From Christensenella sp. UBA4675 (GTDB lineage: Bacteria; Bacillota; Clostridia; Christensenellales; Borkfalkiaceae): a stretch of 64,000 nt of DNA. The notes under the pieces were generated by a model. That model ran no database searches and was not told the DNA's origin. It worked only from the letters and a program-made list of their open reading frames with translations. Within the stretch, counting starts at the first letter, position 1. Each line of letters opens with the position of its first letter. The stretch spans positions 62,952-126,951 of the forward strand of contig DHLF01000004.1 of NCBI GenBank assembly GCA_002405165.1, in the 5' to 3' direction. Position numbers and translations under genes: made by a program. This document shows positions 24,560 to 32,107 of this stretch, piece after piece.

Positions 24560-26098
24560 CTATATTATTTCGTTTTCAATCTTTTTATCAAACGATTCGT
24601 ATATTATTTTTTCGTCAAGCGGTTTGGTAAATCTACTTACTATTAACGTAATTACGATAGAAAAAGCTATACATATTACCCCGATTAACGGCGAACAAGT
24701 CATTCCGTTTTTAATTGCTAAGCCAAACGAACAATTAAAGTCGGCTTTTCCGTACCCTAATAAAACAATTAGAACGCAAGTTAATACCAAAGACGAAATT
24801 ATAGACCACCAACAAGCCGTTTTAGTAACCTTTTTGGAAATTAAACCGACTACGAACGGTCCCGTAAAACATCCTGAAAGCGTTCCCCAACTAAGCCCCA
24901 TTAAATACGCTATTGCCGTTAATTTAAACTTCATATTTAAAAACGCAAGTAGTAAGGAAATTGCAATAAATACTACGCAAAGAACTCTTAAAAGCACGTT
25001 TACTTTTTTATCGGAAGCTTCTTTATCTATGCTACCCTTATAAATATCGATAGCCACAACGCTTGCGCCCGATAAAGATACGCTCGAAAGCGTTGACATA
25101 CTTGCCGATAATATTAAAACTGCAATTACGCCTAAAAGTCCGGGTTTTATAACGAGTTTTAACATATACGGAATATTATTGTCGGGGTTAGAATCAAAAA
25201 TTCCCATAGGCGCGTATTTTGAATAAAGTCCGCCTACGAAATACGCCCCGAAACCTATTATTAAAGCAAATAAAGTGCTAACAATCATTCCTTGATTTAT
25301 AGCCTTTTTATCCCTTACCGAATAATATTTATGTACCGTTTGCGGAAGCCCCATAACTCCCAAAGAAGTCAATAAAATTAAAGATATTAAAGATACGGTA
25401 TCGCCGTAAATTCCTTTGTTTTCACTTGAAAAAGTAAACCAGTTAAGTTTAGAAAAATCCCAGTTTACCGCGTCGTAATTGCAAAACGAAATCACCATTA
25501 AAACAACGCCGATAAGCATAATAATACCTTGTATAAAGTCGGATAACGCCGTTGCGAAATATCCGCCGAAGAAAAGGTATATGGCGGTAATTACGGATAA
25601 CGCTACCATTACTATCCACGCGTCTATTTTAAATACTACTTCGAACAAATTGCTAAGTCCGTTATAAACCGACGCCGAATATGGTATTAAAAATATAAAA
25701 ATGATAACCGCAGACGTTAATTTTAGTCCCTTAGAACCATATCTTTTTTCAAAAAATTCGGGCATGGTTTTAGCGTTTAAACGTTGAGTCATATTCTTAG
25801 TTCTTTTCGCCATAATTTTCCACGCGAGAAGCGAACCCAATAATGCGTTGCCTATACCTATCCAAACGGAAGCCATTTGATACTGCATTCCGAATTTTCC
25901 CGCATATCCTATAAAAATTACCGCCGAAAAATAGGTCGTTCCGTAAGCAAATGCGCTCATCCACCCGTTTAAGCCTTTTTTACCTGCGTGTAAGGTGTCC
26001 TCTACCGTTTTGGTGCGGTTACGTGTATAAATGGCAATCCCTACCATTCCAATCACATATAATATTAAAATTATAGCGTCAATCCGGTGAATATTCAT
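24560..26098 (-). CDS. Sodium:solute symporter (SSS family)
   Basis: A 512-residue protein with about thirteen membrane helices. The start at 26098 follows AAGGAG by seven bases; a more upstream ATG at 26116 lies at the end of the terminator. G-W-M-S-A-F-A-Y-G-T-T-Y-F-S-A-V near residue 44 and S-A-S-M-S-T-L-S-S-V-S-L-S near 340 match the SSS sodium-site regions. It is the first structural gene behind the Tyr-rich leader. The context suggests uptake of an aryl acid or aromatic amino acid. Sequence alone would also allow pantothenate- or proline-like substrates. Confidence 0.88.
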   Translation of the reverse strand: MNIHRIDAIILILYVIGMVGIAIYTRNRTKTVEDTLHAGKKGLNGWMSAFAYGTTYFSAVIFIGYAGKFGMQYQMASVWIGIGNALLGSLLAWKIMAKRTKNMTQRLNAKTMPEFFEKRYGSKGLKLTSAVIIFIFLIPYSASVYNGLSNLFEVVFKIDAWIVMVALSVITAIYLFFGGYFATALSDFIQGIIMLIGVVLMVISFCNYDAVNWDFSKLNWFTFSSENKGIYGDTVSLISLILLTSLGVMGLPQTVHKYYSVRDKKAINQGMIVSTLFALIIGFGAYFVGGLYSKYAPMGIFDSNPDNNIPYMLKLVIKPGLLGVIAVLILSASMSTLSSVSLSGASVVAIDIYKGSIDKEASDKKVNVLLRVLCVVFIAISLLLAFLNMKFKLTAIAYLMGLSWGTLSGCFTGPFVVGLISKKVTKTACWWSIISSLVLTCVLIVLLGYGKADFNCSFGLAIKNGMTCSPLIGVICIAFSIVITLIVSRFTKPLDEKIIYESFDKKIENEII

Positions 26099-26116
26099 AC
26101 TCTCTCTCCTTCGCAT

Positions 26117-26143
26117 AAAAAAACCGCCGTAAAAAACGGCGGT
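26117..26143 (-). terminator. Attenuator terminator before the symporter operon
   Basis: A perfect 8-bp GC-rich stem ACCGCCGT/ACGGCGGT with an A/T loop is followed on the minus strand by seven T, just before the symporter start. It stands between the leader peptide and the operon, so transcription must read through it. The first five bases of the stem can also pair with GCGGT at 26180-26184. Confidence 0.88.
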
Positions 26144-26264
26144 ATAATATAACCTATATAATTACAACTTTATCTTAAAACCGCGCATATTAAAACTGAA
26201 ACTAATTGTAATAATAGTTTCTAAAATAATAATATCCGTAATATGCGTTATTATAAGCTTTCAT
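26144..26264 (-). promoter_or_regulatory. Tyrosine-responsive transcription attenuator (predicted)
   Basis: Several competing pairings are visible in the RNA. Codons 6-9 of the leader (26239-26247) are perfectly complementary over 9 bases to 26184-26192. GCGGT at 26180-26184 can pair with the first half of the terminator at 26139-26143. The end of the leader ORF forms a 7-bp hairpin (26215-26221 with 26198-26204). A ribosome stalled at the Tyr codons would cover the 5' arm of the first pairing and free the GCGGT segment for antitermination. The arrangement is seen in the sequence; the regulatory logic is inferred, and the 5-bp antiterminator is short. Confidence 0.72.
26202..26264 (-). CDS. 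Tyr-rich leader peptide, 20 residues
   Basis: A 20-codon ORF, too short for normal gene calling, starts with ATG at 26264 and ends with TAG at 26204-26202. Tyr occupies positions 4, 8, 9, 11, 12, 13, 17, 18 and 19, and Phe position 14, so half of all codons are aromatic. It lies between a strong promoter and a terminator, directly upstream of the arylacid operon. This is the layout of classical amino-acid leader peptides. No Shine-Dalgarno site is seen, and the -10 box ends seven bases before the ATG, so it may be translated from a leaderless mRNA. Confidence 0.8.
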   Translation of the reverse strand: MKAYNNAYYGYYYFRNYYYN

Positions 26265-26271
26265 ATAACTA

Positions 26272-26300
26272 ATATAACACTTACTTTCTCGTCTTGTCAA
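26272..26300 (-). promoter_or_regulatory. Promoter of the Tyr-leader / arylacid operon
   Basis: TTGACA (26295-26300) and TTATAT (26272-26277) lie 17 bases apart on the minus strand. The predicted start of transcription falls at or within two bases of the leader ATG. Confidence 0.8.
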
Positions 26301-26903
26301 CGGTATTCGTCTTTTTTCTTAAAAAAACCGATTTAACTTATCTATGTGACATATTTTTATGGACACTCTTTATATAACACTATAAAACTTTCCGATTTAT
26401 TTTCTTAAATACAAATATTAAGCATAAAAACGAGTTAGAACATACTTTCAGTGACTCTTACAATATGGCGTTGTATCTTTGCGAATATTACGGAAAGCAC
26501 TTGAAAAACGTTATATCTTACAGTAAAAAGGCAAACCGATTACCATTGAGATTGCCTGTATTCGTAAAATGATGAAGTTGATAAATCTGAAAACGAGAGA
26601 TTACTACCGCTTTGTAAGTCTTGACGCTTTAACGCCTGTAAGCGAACCATCAAACGAAATAAAAGAAGAAGTTACACAAGACTATATTTTTTATACGAAA
26701 AAATCGTTGCAAGTCTAAATTTAACAGAAAATATACGTATTGCTTTTGGAATGCCACTAAAACAATTTATAAGGCATAATCATAATACTGACGCGAATGC
26801 TCTTAAATTAAAACAGGCTATGTTTTGCTGATTTGTAAACACAACTTATTTTTTTAATAAAATAGACAGACGCTTTAATTTTTAACGCGACATACACTAC
26901 TAT
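26301..26903. other. Gene-poor stretch with decayed coding sequence
   Basis: About 600 bases separate the arylacid promoter from the DUF6440 gene. No intact gene is present. A frame-disrupted remnant at 26464-26718 is the only coding-like signal. The base and codon texture differs from the neighbouring operons, with fewer of the NACG codons that are common elsewhere here. Confidence 0.55.
26464..26718 (+). pseudogene. Frameshifted gene remnant, family unknown
   Basis: An ATG at 26464 opens a frame with A-L-Y-L-C-E-Y-Y-G-K-H-L-K-N-V-I-S-Y-S-K-K, which loses sense at about 26529. The next frame, starting at GGC 26530, continues sensibly for 62 codons (G-K-P-I-T-I-E-I-A-C-I-R-K-M-M-K-L-I-N-L) to the TAA at 26716. 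The two halves read as one small protein broken by a one-base shift. I do not recognise the family. Small helix-rich proteins like this are common on integrated elements, but no integrase or transposase is seen. Confidence 0.4.
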
Positions 26904-27113
26904 TTACTTTGTTACTATATCTTTCGTTTTTGTAATTACAGGTTTCCCGTCTGCATTCAGAAGAGGAGTAATGCCGGAACCGAAAGTGTTTCTGATAATA
27001 AGATAGGTAACGCCTGTTTCCCTGTCAACGACAAGACTGCTTTCCGGACCGAAAAAGCCACAATCTTCCGAAAAAACCTGAACGAATCTTTTTTCTTGTT
27101 TTTCTTTACTCAT
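26904..27113 (-). CDS. DUF6440-like small protein
   Basis: A 69-residue protein with the pattern S-L-V-V-D-R-E-T-G-V-T-Y-L followed by G-S-G-I-T-P-L-L-N-A-D-G-K-P, which I associate with the small DUF6440 family of unknown function. It has a good AAGGAG site and follows the DUF4177-like gene after 23 bases, so the pair is probably co-transcribed with the lipoprotein upstream. Confidence 0.75.
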   Translation of the reverse strand: MSKEKQEKRFVQVFSEDCGFFGPESSLVVDRETGVTYLIIRNTFGSGITPLLNADGKPVITKTKDIVTK

Positions 27114-27136
27114 AAGTTATTCTCCTTAAAATTTTA

Positions 27137-27307
27137 TTATTTCGCGTCGGGGATTTCAAATACAAGTATTGCTTTTGCCGAAAGCGTAACGGAAAACGTT
27201 ATGAATTTCCAACCTTTTTCGGCATATTCGTTTGCAACCTTTTCAACTTCTTCCGCCATCTTTTTAGCGCGGGGGTTGTATTTTAATGCGACCGTTTTAT
27301 ATTTCAT
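27137..27307 (-). CDS. DUF4177-like small protein, 56 residues
   Basis: The ORF is shorter than common gene-calling limits but has an AAGGAG site and clear coding sense: M-K-Y-K-T-V-A-L at the start, a helix with E-E-V-E-K-V-A-N-E-Y-A-E-K-G-W-K-F, and a final strand A-I-L-V-F-E. The Y-K-T-V, G-W-E/K and final-strand pattern is that of DUF4177-type proteins. Function is unknown. It lies 18 bases after the lipoprotein gene and 23 before the DUF6440 gene. Confidence 0.75.
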   Translation of the reverse strand: MKYKTVALKYNPRAKKMAEEVEKVANEYAEKGWKFITFSVTLSAKAILVFEIPDAK

Positions 27308-27325
27308 AAAAACTCCTTTTTCTTA

Positions 27326-27799
27326 TTATTCTTCTATTGCAAGTTTATATTGAAAAGTTAATGAGTAATCTCCGACGGATAATATAAGCGTCGGTATTTT
27401 TTGGATAGCGTCGGCTTCGTTTTTATACTCTGTGTAAGCCGTAGTCGCATGCCCTGATTCTTCACCCATAACAATATTGTAAATCATACAATTTTTCTTG
27501 CTGATGTTTATCGTGTATGTTCCGTTATAATTTTTGTCGTTAGCATTATCGGATATTATAAAATTGCCGTTTTGCGCCGTCAAGATTAAATCTACGACCT
27601 TAATTCCTTCTATATCTTTGTGCATTTCATAAGTCTCTGAACTGCAACCGACAATAGAGCCGTCCTTGCCTGATTGTATCACTGTGAGATTCCATTTGTA
27701 ATCCTCAATAGCGGCGTCTGTTTTTGTTTTTCCGCAACAGGCAAGACAAACAACAAATATCGTAAATAATATTGGGACTATAATCTTTTTCATTCTCAT
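27326..27799 (-). CDS. Small lipoprotein of unknown function
   Basis: The 157-residue protein has a basic start, a hydrophobic segment and the lipobox L-A-C-C near residues 19-22, so it should be lipid-anchored on the outer face of the membrane. The mature part is beta-rich and includes N-G-T-Y-T-I-N-I-S-K-K-N-C, without a recognised domain. It may start at 27793 instead, as two ATGs lie close together. It is the first of three small co-directional genes. Confidence 0.7.
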   Translation of the reverse strand: MRMKKIIVPILFTIFVVCLACCGKTKTDAAIEDYKWNLTVIQSGKDGSIVGCSSETYEMHKDIEGIKVVDLILTAQNGNFIISDNANDKNYNGTYTINISKKNCMIYNIVMGEESGHATTAYTEYKNEADAIQKIPTLILSVGDYSLTFQYKLAIEE

Positions 27800-27858
27800 A
27801 TATCCAATTCTTTCTCGTTTTTATACAATCAATAATTAACCTATCCTTAAACCGAAAT

Positions 27859-28383
27859 TTATTGAATCGCTTCTACAATTTGATTCAGAGAATCGTAATC
27901 GACAAAATCCACTTTTTTATTATAAGTTTCGATAAATGCCTTATCTTCTTGCGTAAGACTTTCGGTCGGCTTGTTTTTAATTGAATGATATACCATTTTC
28001 ATCATAATCTTGTGCTTAAAATTCAATTTACCATAATCTATACCGCCTCTTAAGTGAAAAACGGATAAAGATTTTAACAAATGTTCCGGCACTTGTTTTC
28101 TTACGGAATTTCTGATATTTTTTATATTTTCTTTATCGGAAACATCCGCTAATCCCACCGTCACGACAATCAACTTTGTATTGGGAGATAATTTTTTAAT
28201 CGTATTCTTTAACCCTTTAATGCCACTTGCATATAAAGCACCGAAATAGATTATTCGTTCATAGTCGGTCAAGGTTTTTATATTCTCATAGCCGATAACG
28301 GGAAAATGAGTCATTTCCGCAAATTTTTCCGCATATCGCTTTGTCGTGCCATACCGACTGCCGTATATAATTAAAGTATTCAT
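27859..28383 (-). CDS. Flavodoxin-domain protein (HemG-like)
   Basis: A 174-residue protein with the flavodoxin FMN loop I-I-Y-G-S-R-Y-G-T-T-K-R-Y-A at residues 4-17 and the strand-turn I-I-Y-F-G-A-L-Y-A-S-G near 44. The length and C-terminal F-H-L-R-G-G-I-D-Y motif resemble the flavodoxin / protoporphyrinogen-oxidase (HemG-like) group. It would carry out FMN-dependent electron transfer in the cytoplasm. Nothing nearby points to heme synthesis. It lies 59 bases upstream of the lipoprotein gene. Confidence 0.82.
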   Translation of the reverse strand: MNTLIIYGSRYGTTKRYAEKFAEMTHFPVIGYENIKTLTDYERIIYFGALYASGIKGLKNTIKKLSPNTKLIVVTVGLADVSDKENIKNIRNSVRKQVPEHLLKSLSVFHLRGGIDYGKLNFKHKIMMKMVYHSIKNKPTESLTQEDKAFIETYNKKVDFVDYDSLNQIVEAIQ

Positions 28384-28745
28384 ATATTATTTCTCTATAA
28401 TTTTGAGTTGAACAAAACTTTATTTTTCTTAAATTATACTTCTTTTTTTATAATGTGCTACCTGTTTTTTGTAATTTATTTGTAATTTCTATGCAAACTC
28501 GGTATATAAGCCGAAATCGTTATTGTTTTTCGGCATTATCGTCGTCATCTGCATGTAATTGTTTTTCAAGTGCCGACTGCTTGGCGAAACGACTTTATGG
28601 TTATTTCGTATCCCGTAGTATTTATCGGTTGAGCATTAAATCTAACTCTTTTATTTTAGAAAAATACAATGTAGTTTCCTAATTCCTTTCCTTAACAATA
28701 CGTTTTTTATTATACAATCAACTTCTTTTTGTCAATATTAAATTT
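28384..28745. other. Intergenic stretch with possible degraded ORF
   Basis: No intact gene is evident. On the minus strand, two frames carry short coding-like pieces that switch between each other near 28590, for example T-T-G-Y-E-I-T-I-K-S and A-L-E-K-Q-L-H-A-D-D-D-D-N-A-E-K-Q. This suggests a frameshifted remnant. I cannot name it. Confidence 0.35.
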
Positions 28746-28770
28746 AAAAACGGCAGGATAATTCCTACCG
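28746..28770 (-). terminator. Terminator of the Leu T-box operon
   Basis: CGGTAGGA pairs with TCCTGCCG (one G-T) across a four-base loop, followed by five T on the minus strand, just after the second amidohydrolase. Confidence 0.75.
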
Positions 28771-28785
28771 CCTTTTAAAATTAAA

Positions 28786-29592
28786 TTATTCAAATTTGAA
28801 AACCTTTTTACAATTTTCGGATAATATCTTTTTTCTTCCTTCGTCCGAAACGGGCAAAGAGAAAAATCTGTTAAGTTCCTTTTCGGGACTCCACATAGGG
28901 TAATCCGTACCGAATAAAACTTTATCGTAGCCGTAACGGTTTATTATTTCCGTAATTTGTTCGTCCGTTAAACAATAAAAGCTAGAAGAACAATCGACGT
29001 ATAAATTTTTAAAACCGTAAAGCTCTAAACTTGCCTGTTCGTATATAGACCATCCGCCGAAATGTGCTCCTATTAAAGTTAAATCGGGGAAATCTTTTAA
29101 AACTTTCGTAAGTCTATTCGGATTAGAATTATCGTAACGCTTATCCCCCGTATGCATTAAAATAGGCAAATTGTACTTACAAGCAAGCTCGTAAATTAAA
29201 TAATAACGCTTTTCGTCTATTTTAAAACCTTGAATTTCGGGGTGTAGCTTTATTCCTTTTAACCCTAACGAAACTATATTTTTTACGTCCGAAATCATAT
29301 CTAGACTGTCTTGATGAAGCGTACCTAATCCTATTAGCTTTCCGCCCGAAAATTCAACTTGCTCTGCTACGAAATTATTTATGCTGTTTACCTGTTTAGG
29401 CGTAGTCGCAACCGATTGCACTATAAACCTATCTATCCCCGCCTTTTTACCTTGAACGAGCAAGTCGTCAACCGTACCGTAACAAGCGGAAACCACGCCG
29501 TAAAAATTATCCGTTCCGTGTACTGCCTTTTCCACGATTTTTTCGGGATATATATGGCAGTGGGAATCTATTACTTCAAATCCGTTTTTCAT
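28786..29592 (-). CDS. Amidohydrolase-family protein, paralogue of 18316-19140
   Basis: A 268-residue TIM-barrel protein with I-D-S-H-C-H-I-Y-P near residue 8, G-I-K-L-H-P-E near 127, M-H-T-G-D near 152, G-A-H-F-G-G near 180 and F-G-T-D-Y-P-M near 231. These are the metal and catalytic positions of the Amidohydro_2 group. It starts two bases after the fused ligase gene with no Shine-Dalgarno site, so its translation is probably coupled. The same gene type appears in the arylacid operon, so this family may serve a shared step in acid activation pathways. The substrate is unknown. Confidence 0.82.
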   Translation of the reverse strand: MKNGFEVIDSHCHIYPEKIVEKAVHGTDNFYGVVSACYGTVDDLLVQGKKAGIDRFIVQSVATTPKQVNSINNFVAEQVEFSGGKLIGLGTLHQDSLDMISDVKNIVSLGLKGIKLHPEIQGFKIDEKRYYLIYELACKYNLPILMHTGDKRYDNSNPNRLTKVLKDFPDLTLIGAHFGGWSIYEQASLELYGFKNLYVDCSSSFYCLTDEQITEIINRYGYDKVLFGTDYPMWSPEKELNRFFSLPVSDEGRKKILSENCKKVFKFE

Positions 29593-29593
29593 A

Positions 29594-32107
29594 TTATGCC
29601 GTTACCACGCTATCTGCTTTTTGTAAGCCTAATTTTTTAATAGCGTCTTCTCTCATTTTGTATTTTAAAATTTTGCCCGCAACGTTCATCGGGAAAGAGT
29701 CCACAAAGTCGATATATTTAGGAACTTTATGTCTTGCCATATTTGCGTTGATGTATGCTTTCATTTCTTCAACGGTCATTTGTTCGCCGTCTTTTAAAAT
29801 AATGCAAGCCATAATTTCTTCACCGTATTGTTCGTCGGGAACACCTATAACTTGAACGTCTTTTACCTTTGGATGAGTGTAAATAAATTCTTCTATTTCC
29901 TTAGGATAAATATTTTCACCGCCCCTGATTATCATATCTTTTAATCTTCCCGTAATTCTATAATTACCTTCGGGCGTACGACAAGCTAAATCTCCCGTAT
30001 GCAACCAACCGTCTTTATCTATTGCGCTAGCGGTTGCCTTGGGCATTTTATAATAGCCTTTCATAATATTATATCCCCTAGCTACGAATTCTCCCGTAAC
30101 GTTATCGGGACAATCTTCTCCCGTTTCGGGATTGACTATTTTACATTCTATTTCTGGTAAAGCTCTTCCTACCGTACCGACTCTTACTTCAAGCGGGTCG
30201 TCGGTAGAACTCATAGTACAACCGGGGCTTGCTTCCGTTTGTCCGTAAACGATAGTAATTTCTTTCATATTCATTTTGTTTACGACGTCTTTCATAACGG
30301 ATATAGGACAAGGACTTCCCGCCATAATACCCGTTCTCATATACGAGAAGTCGGTCTTAGCGAAATCTTCGTGTTCGAGTAAGGCGATAAACATTGTAGG
30401 AACGCCGTGAAATGCCGTTATATGTTCGTTATTGATACAACTAAGTGCAGGCTTTGGCGAAAAATACGGCAACGGAAGTAACGTTGCGCCGTGCGTCATG
30501 CTAGCGGTCATAGCAAGTACCATTCCGAAACAGTGGAACATAGGAACTTGTATCATCATTCTGTCGGCAGTGGATAAATCCATTCTGTCGCCTATACATT
30601 TTCCGTTATTTACGATATTGTAGTGCGTAAGCATAACACCTTTGGGAAATCCCGTAGTACCCGACGTGTATTGCATATTACATACGTCGTTTTTATCTAC
30701 CTTAGAAGCCATTTTATATACTTCTTCTACTTTAACTTGATTGCCTCTTTCCAACGCTTCCGACCAAGTTAAACAACCTTTTTGCTTAAAACCTACCGTT
30801 ATTATATTACGCAAAAACGGTAAGCGTTTACAATGCAATTGTTCGCTTTGTTTTTTATCTTTTAATTCGGGGCAAAGTTCGCTCATAATTGCGGAATAAT
30901 CGGAATCTCTATAACCTTTTACCATAACTAATGTATGAGTATCGGATTGCTTTAACAAATATTCCGCTTCATGAATTTTATACGCGGTATTTACAGTAAC
31001 TAATATCGCACCTATTTTGGTAGTTGCCCAAAAAGCAATAAACCATTGCGGAACGTTTGTTGCCCAAACCGCAACCTTACTGCCCGCTTTTACGCCTAAT
31101 GCAATAAGAGATTTTGCAAAAGCGTCTACATCGTCCCTAAATTCACTGTAAGTTCTGGTATAATCTAGCGTTGTGTATTTAAACGCATACTGGTCCGGAA
31201 ATTCTTCCGCCATTTTATCCAACACTTGCGAAAAAGTTAAATCTATTAGCAAATCTTTTTTCCAAATAAATTTCCCCGTGTGCGTTTTGTTATAATAATA
31301 CGTGCTTTCGTTTTTGGCTGTGTCCGAAAAACTTTTCATAAAGGTTACGAATTGTGAAAAAATTATTTCCATATCGTCTAACTCTTCACACCACTTGGGA
31401 TCCCATACGAGCGAAATAAACCCGTCGTAATTTACCGACCTTAACGCAAGCATAACTTCTTTAATGGGAATTTCGCCTTCTCCCATTAAACGATACTCTA
31501 TTTTACCGTTTATTAAAACGGCGTCGTTAATCTGAACGTGTTTACAATACGCGCCTAAATTTTTTATCACTTGTTCGGGGTCTTCTTTTCCGTTAAAATA
31601 TGCGCCCGTAACGTTCCACAAAGCGCAAACGTTGTCGCTTGCAAAATCTTCTAAAATATCTCTTAACGCTTTGGTATCCGCAAACACTCCCGAAGTTTCT
31701 ATTAAAATTACTATGCCTAACTTTTCAGCATACGGTAAAACCTTGCCTATAAGTTTTTTAACAATGTTTTTAGTGCTTTTATTATCTTTAACGGCTTTAA
31801 CCCTAACATAAGGAATATGCAAGCTTTTGGCTAAGTCTAAGCATTTTTGCAATTCTTCTATCGTCTTGTCGTCTTCTACACCTATATCGCATAATGCGTC
31901 TATACAAGGAATAGTAAGCTTTCTTTCGTATAACGTTCTTAAAGTTTGATTTATTTGATAGTCTTGAAAAGCTCCGTCCTTATCGGTGAAAAGTTTGTTA
32001 TATACGTTATGAAGTTCTATTCCGTTAAACTTTAAACTTTCGGCGATATCGCAAAACTCCTGAAAAGTATTTTCGTGCCAACCTCTTGTTGAAAAGGATA
32101 ATTTCAT
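29594..32107 (-). CDS. Fusion of a sugar-phosphate-isomerase-like TIM barrel and an AMP-forming acyl-CoA ligase
   Basis: An 837-residue protein. Residues 1-260 form an AP-endonuclease-2 / xylose-isomerase-like barrel: S-T-R-G-W near 6, I-E-L-H near 30, V-L-I-E-T-S-G near 134 and a metal-region H-V-Q-I-N-D near 190. Residues 285-830 are an acyl-CoA synthetase with Y-T-S-G-T-T-G-F-P-K-G at 480-490, Y-G-Q-T-E-A-S near 615, G-W-L-H-T-G-D-L near 695 and G-R-L-K-D-M-I-I-R-G-G-E-N-I-Y-P near 715. No frameshift or linker break is seen, so the fusion is real in this sequence. The ligase substrate is unknown, and a short or branched acid fits the Leu T-box control. Confidence 0.88.
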   Translation of the reverse strand: MKLSFSTRGWHENTFQEFCDIAESLKFNGIELHNVYNKLFTDKDGAFQDYQINQTLRTLYERKLTIPCIDALCDIGVEDDKTIEELQKCLDLAKSLHIPYVRVKAVKDNKSTKNIVKKLIGKVLPYAEKLGIVILIETSGVFADTKALRDILEDFASDNVCALWNVTGAYFNGKEDPEQVIKNLGAYCKHVQINDAVLINGKIEYRLMGEGEIPIKEVMLALRSVNYDGFISLVWDPKWCEELDDMEIIFSQFVTFMKSFSDTAKNESTYYYNKTHTGKFIWKKDLLIDLTFSQVLDKMAEEFPDQYAFKYTTLDYTRTYSEFRDDVDAFAKSLIALGVKAGSKVAVWATNVPQWFIAFWATTKIGAILVTVNTAYKIHEAEYLLKQSDTHTLVMVKGYRDSDYSAIMSELCPELKDKKQSEQLHCKRLPFLRNIITVGFKQKGCLTWSEALERGNQVKVEEVYKMASKVDKNDVCNMQYTSGTTGFPKGVMLTHYNIVNNGKCIGDRMDLSTADRMMIQVPMFHCFGMVLAMTASMTHGATLLPLPYFSPKPALSCINNEHITAFHGVPTMFIALLEHEDFAKTDFSYMRTGIMAGSPCPISVMKDVVNKMNMKEITIVYGQTEASPGCTMSSTDDPLEVRVGTVGRALPEIECKIVNPETGEDCPDNVTGEFVARGYNIMKGYYKMPKATASAIDKDGWLHTGDLACRTPEGNYRITGRLKDMIIRGGENIYPKEIEEFIYTHPKVKDVQVIGVPDEQYGEEIMACIILKDGEQMTVEEMKAYINANMARHKVPKYIDFVDSFPMNVAGKILKYKMREDAIKKLGLQKADSVVTA

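Noticed and set aside
26464..26718. Insertion sequence remnant
   Set aside because: There are no terminal inverted repeats and no transposase motif; kept only as a gene remnant of unknown family.
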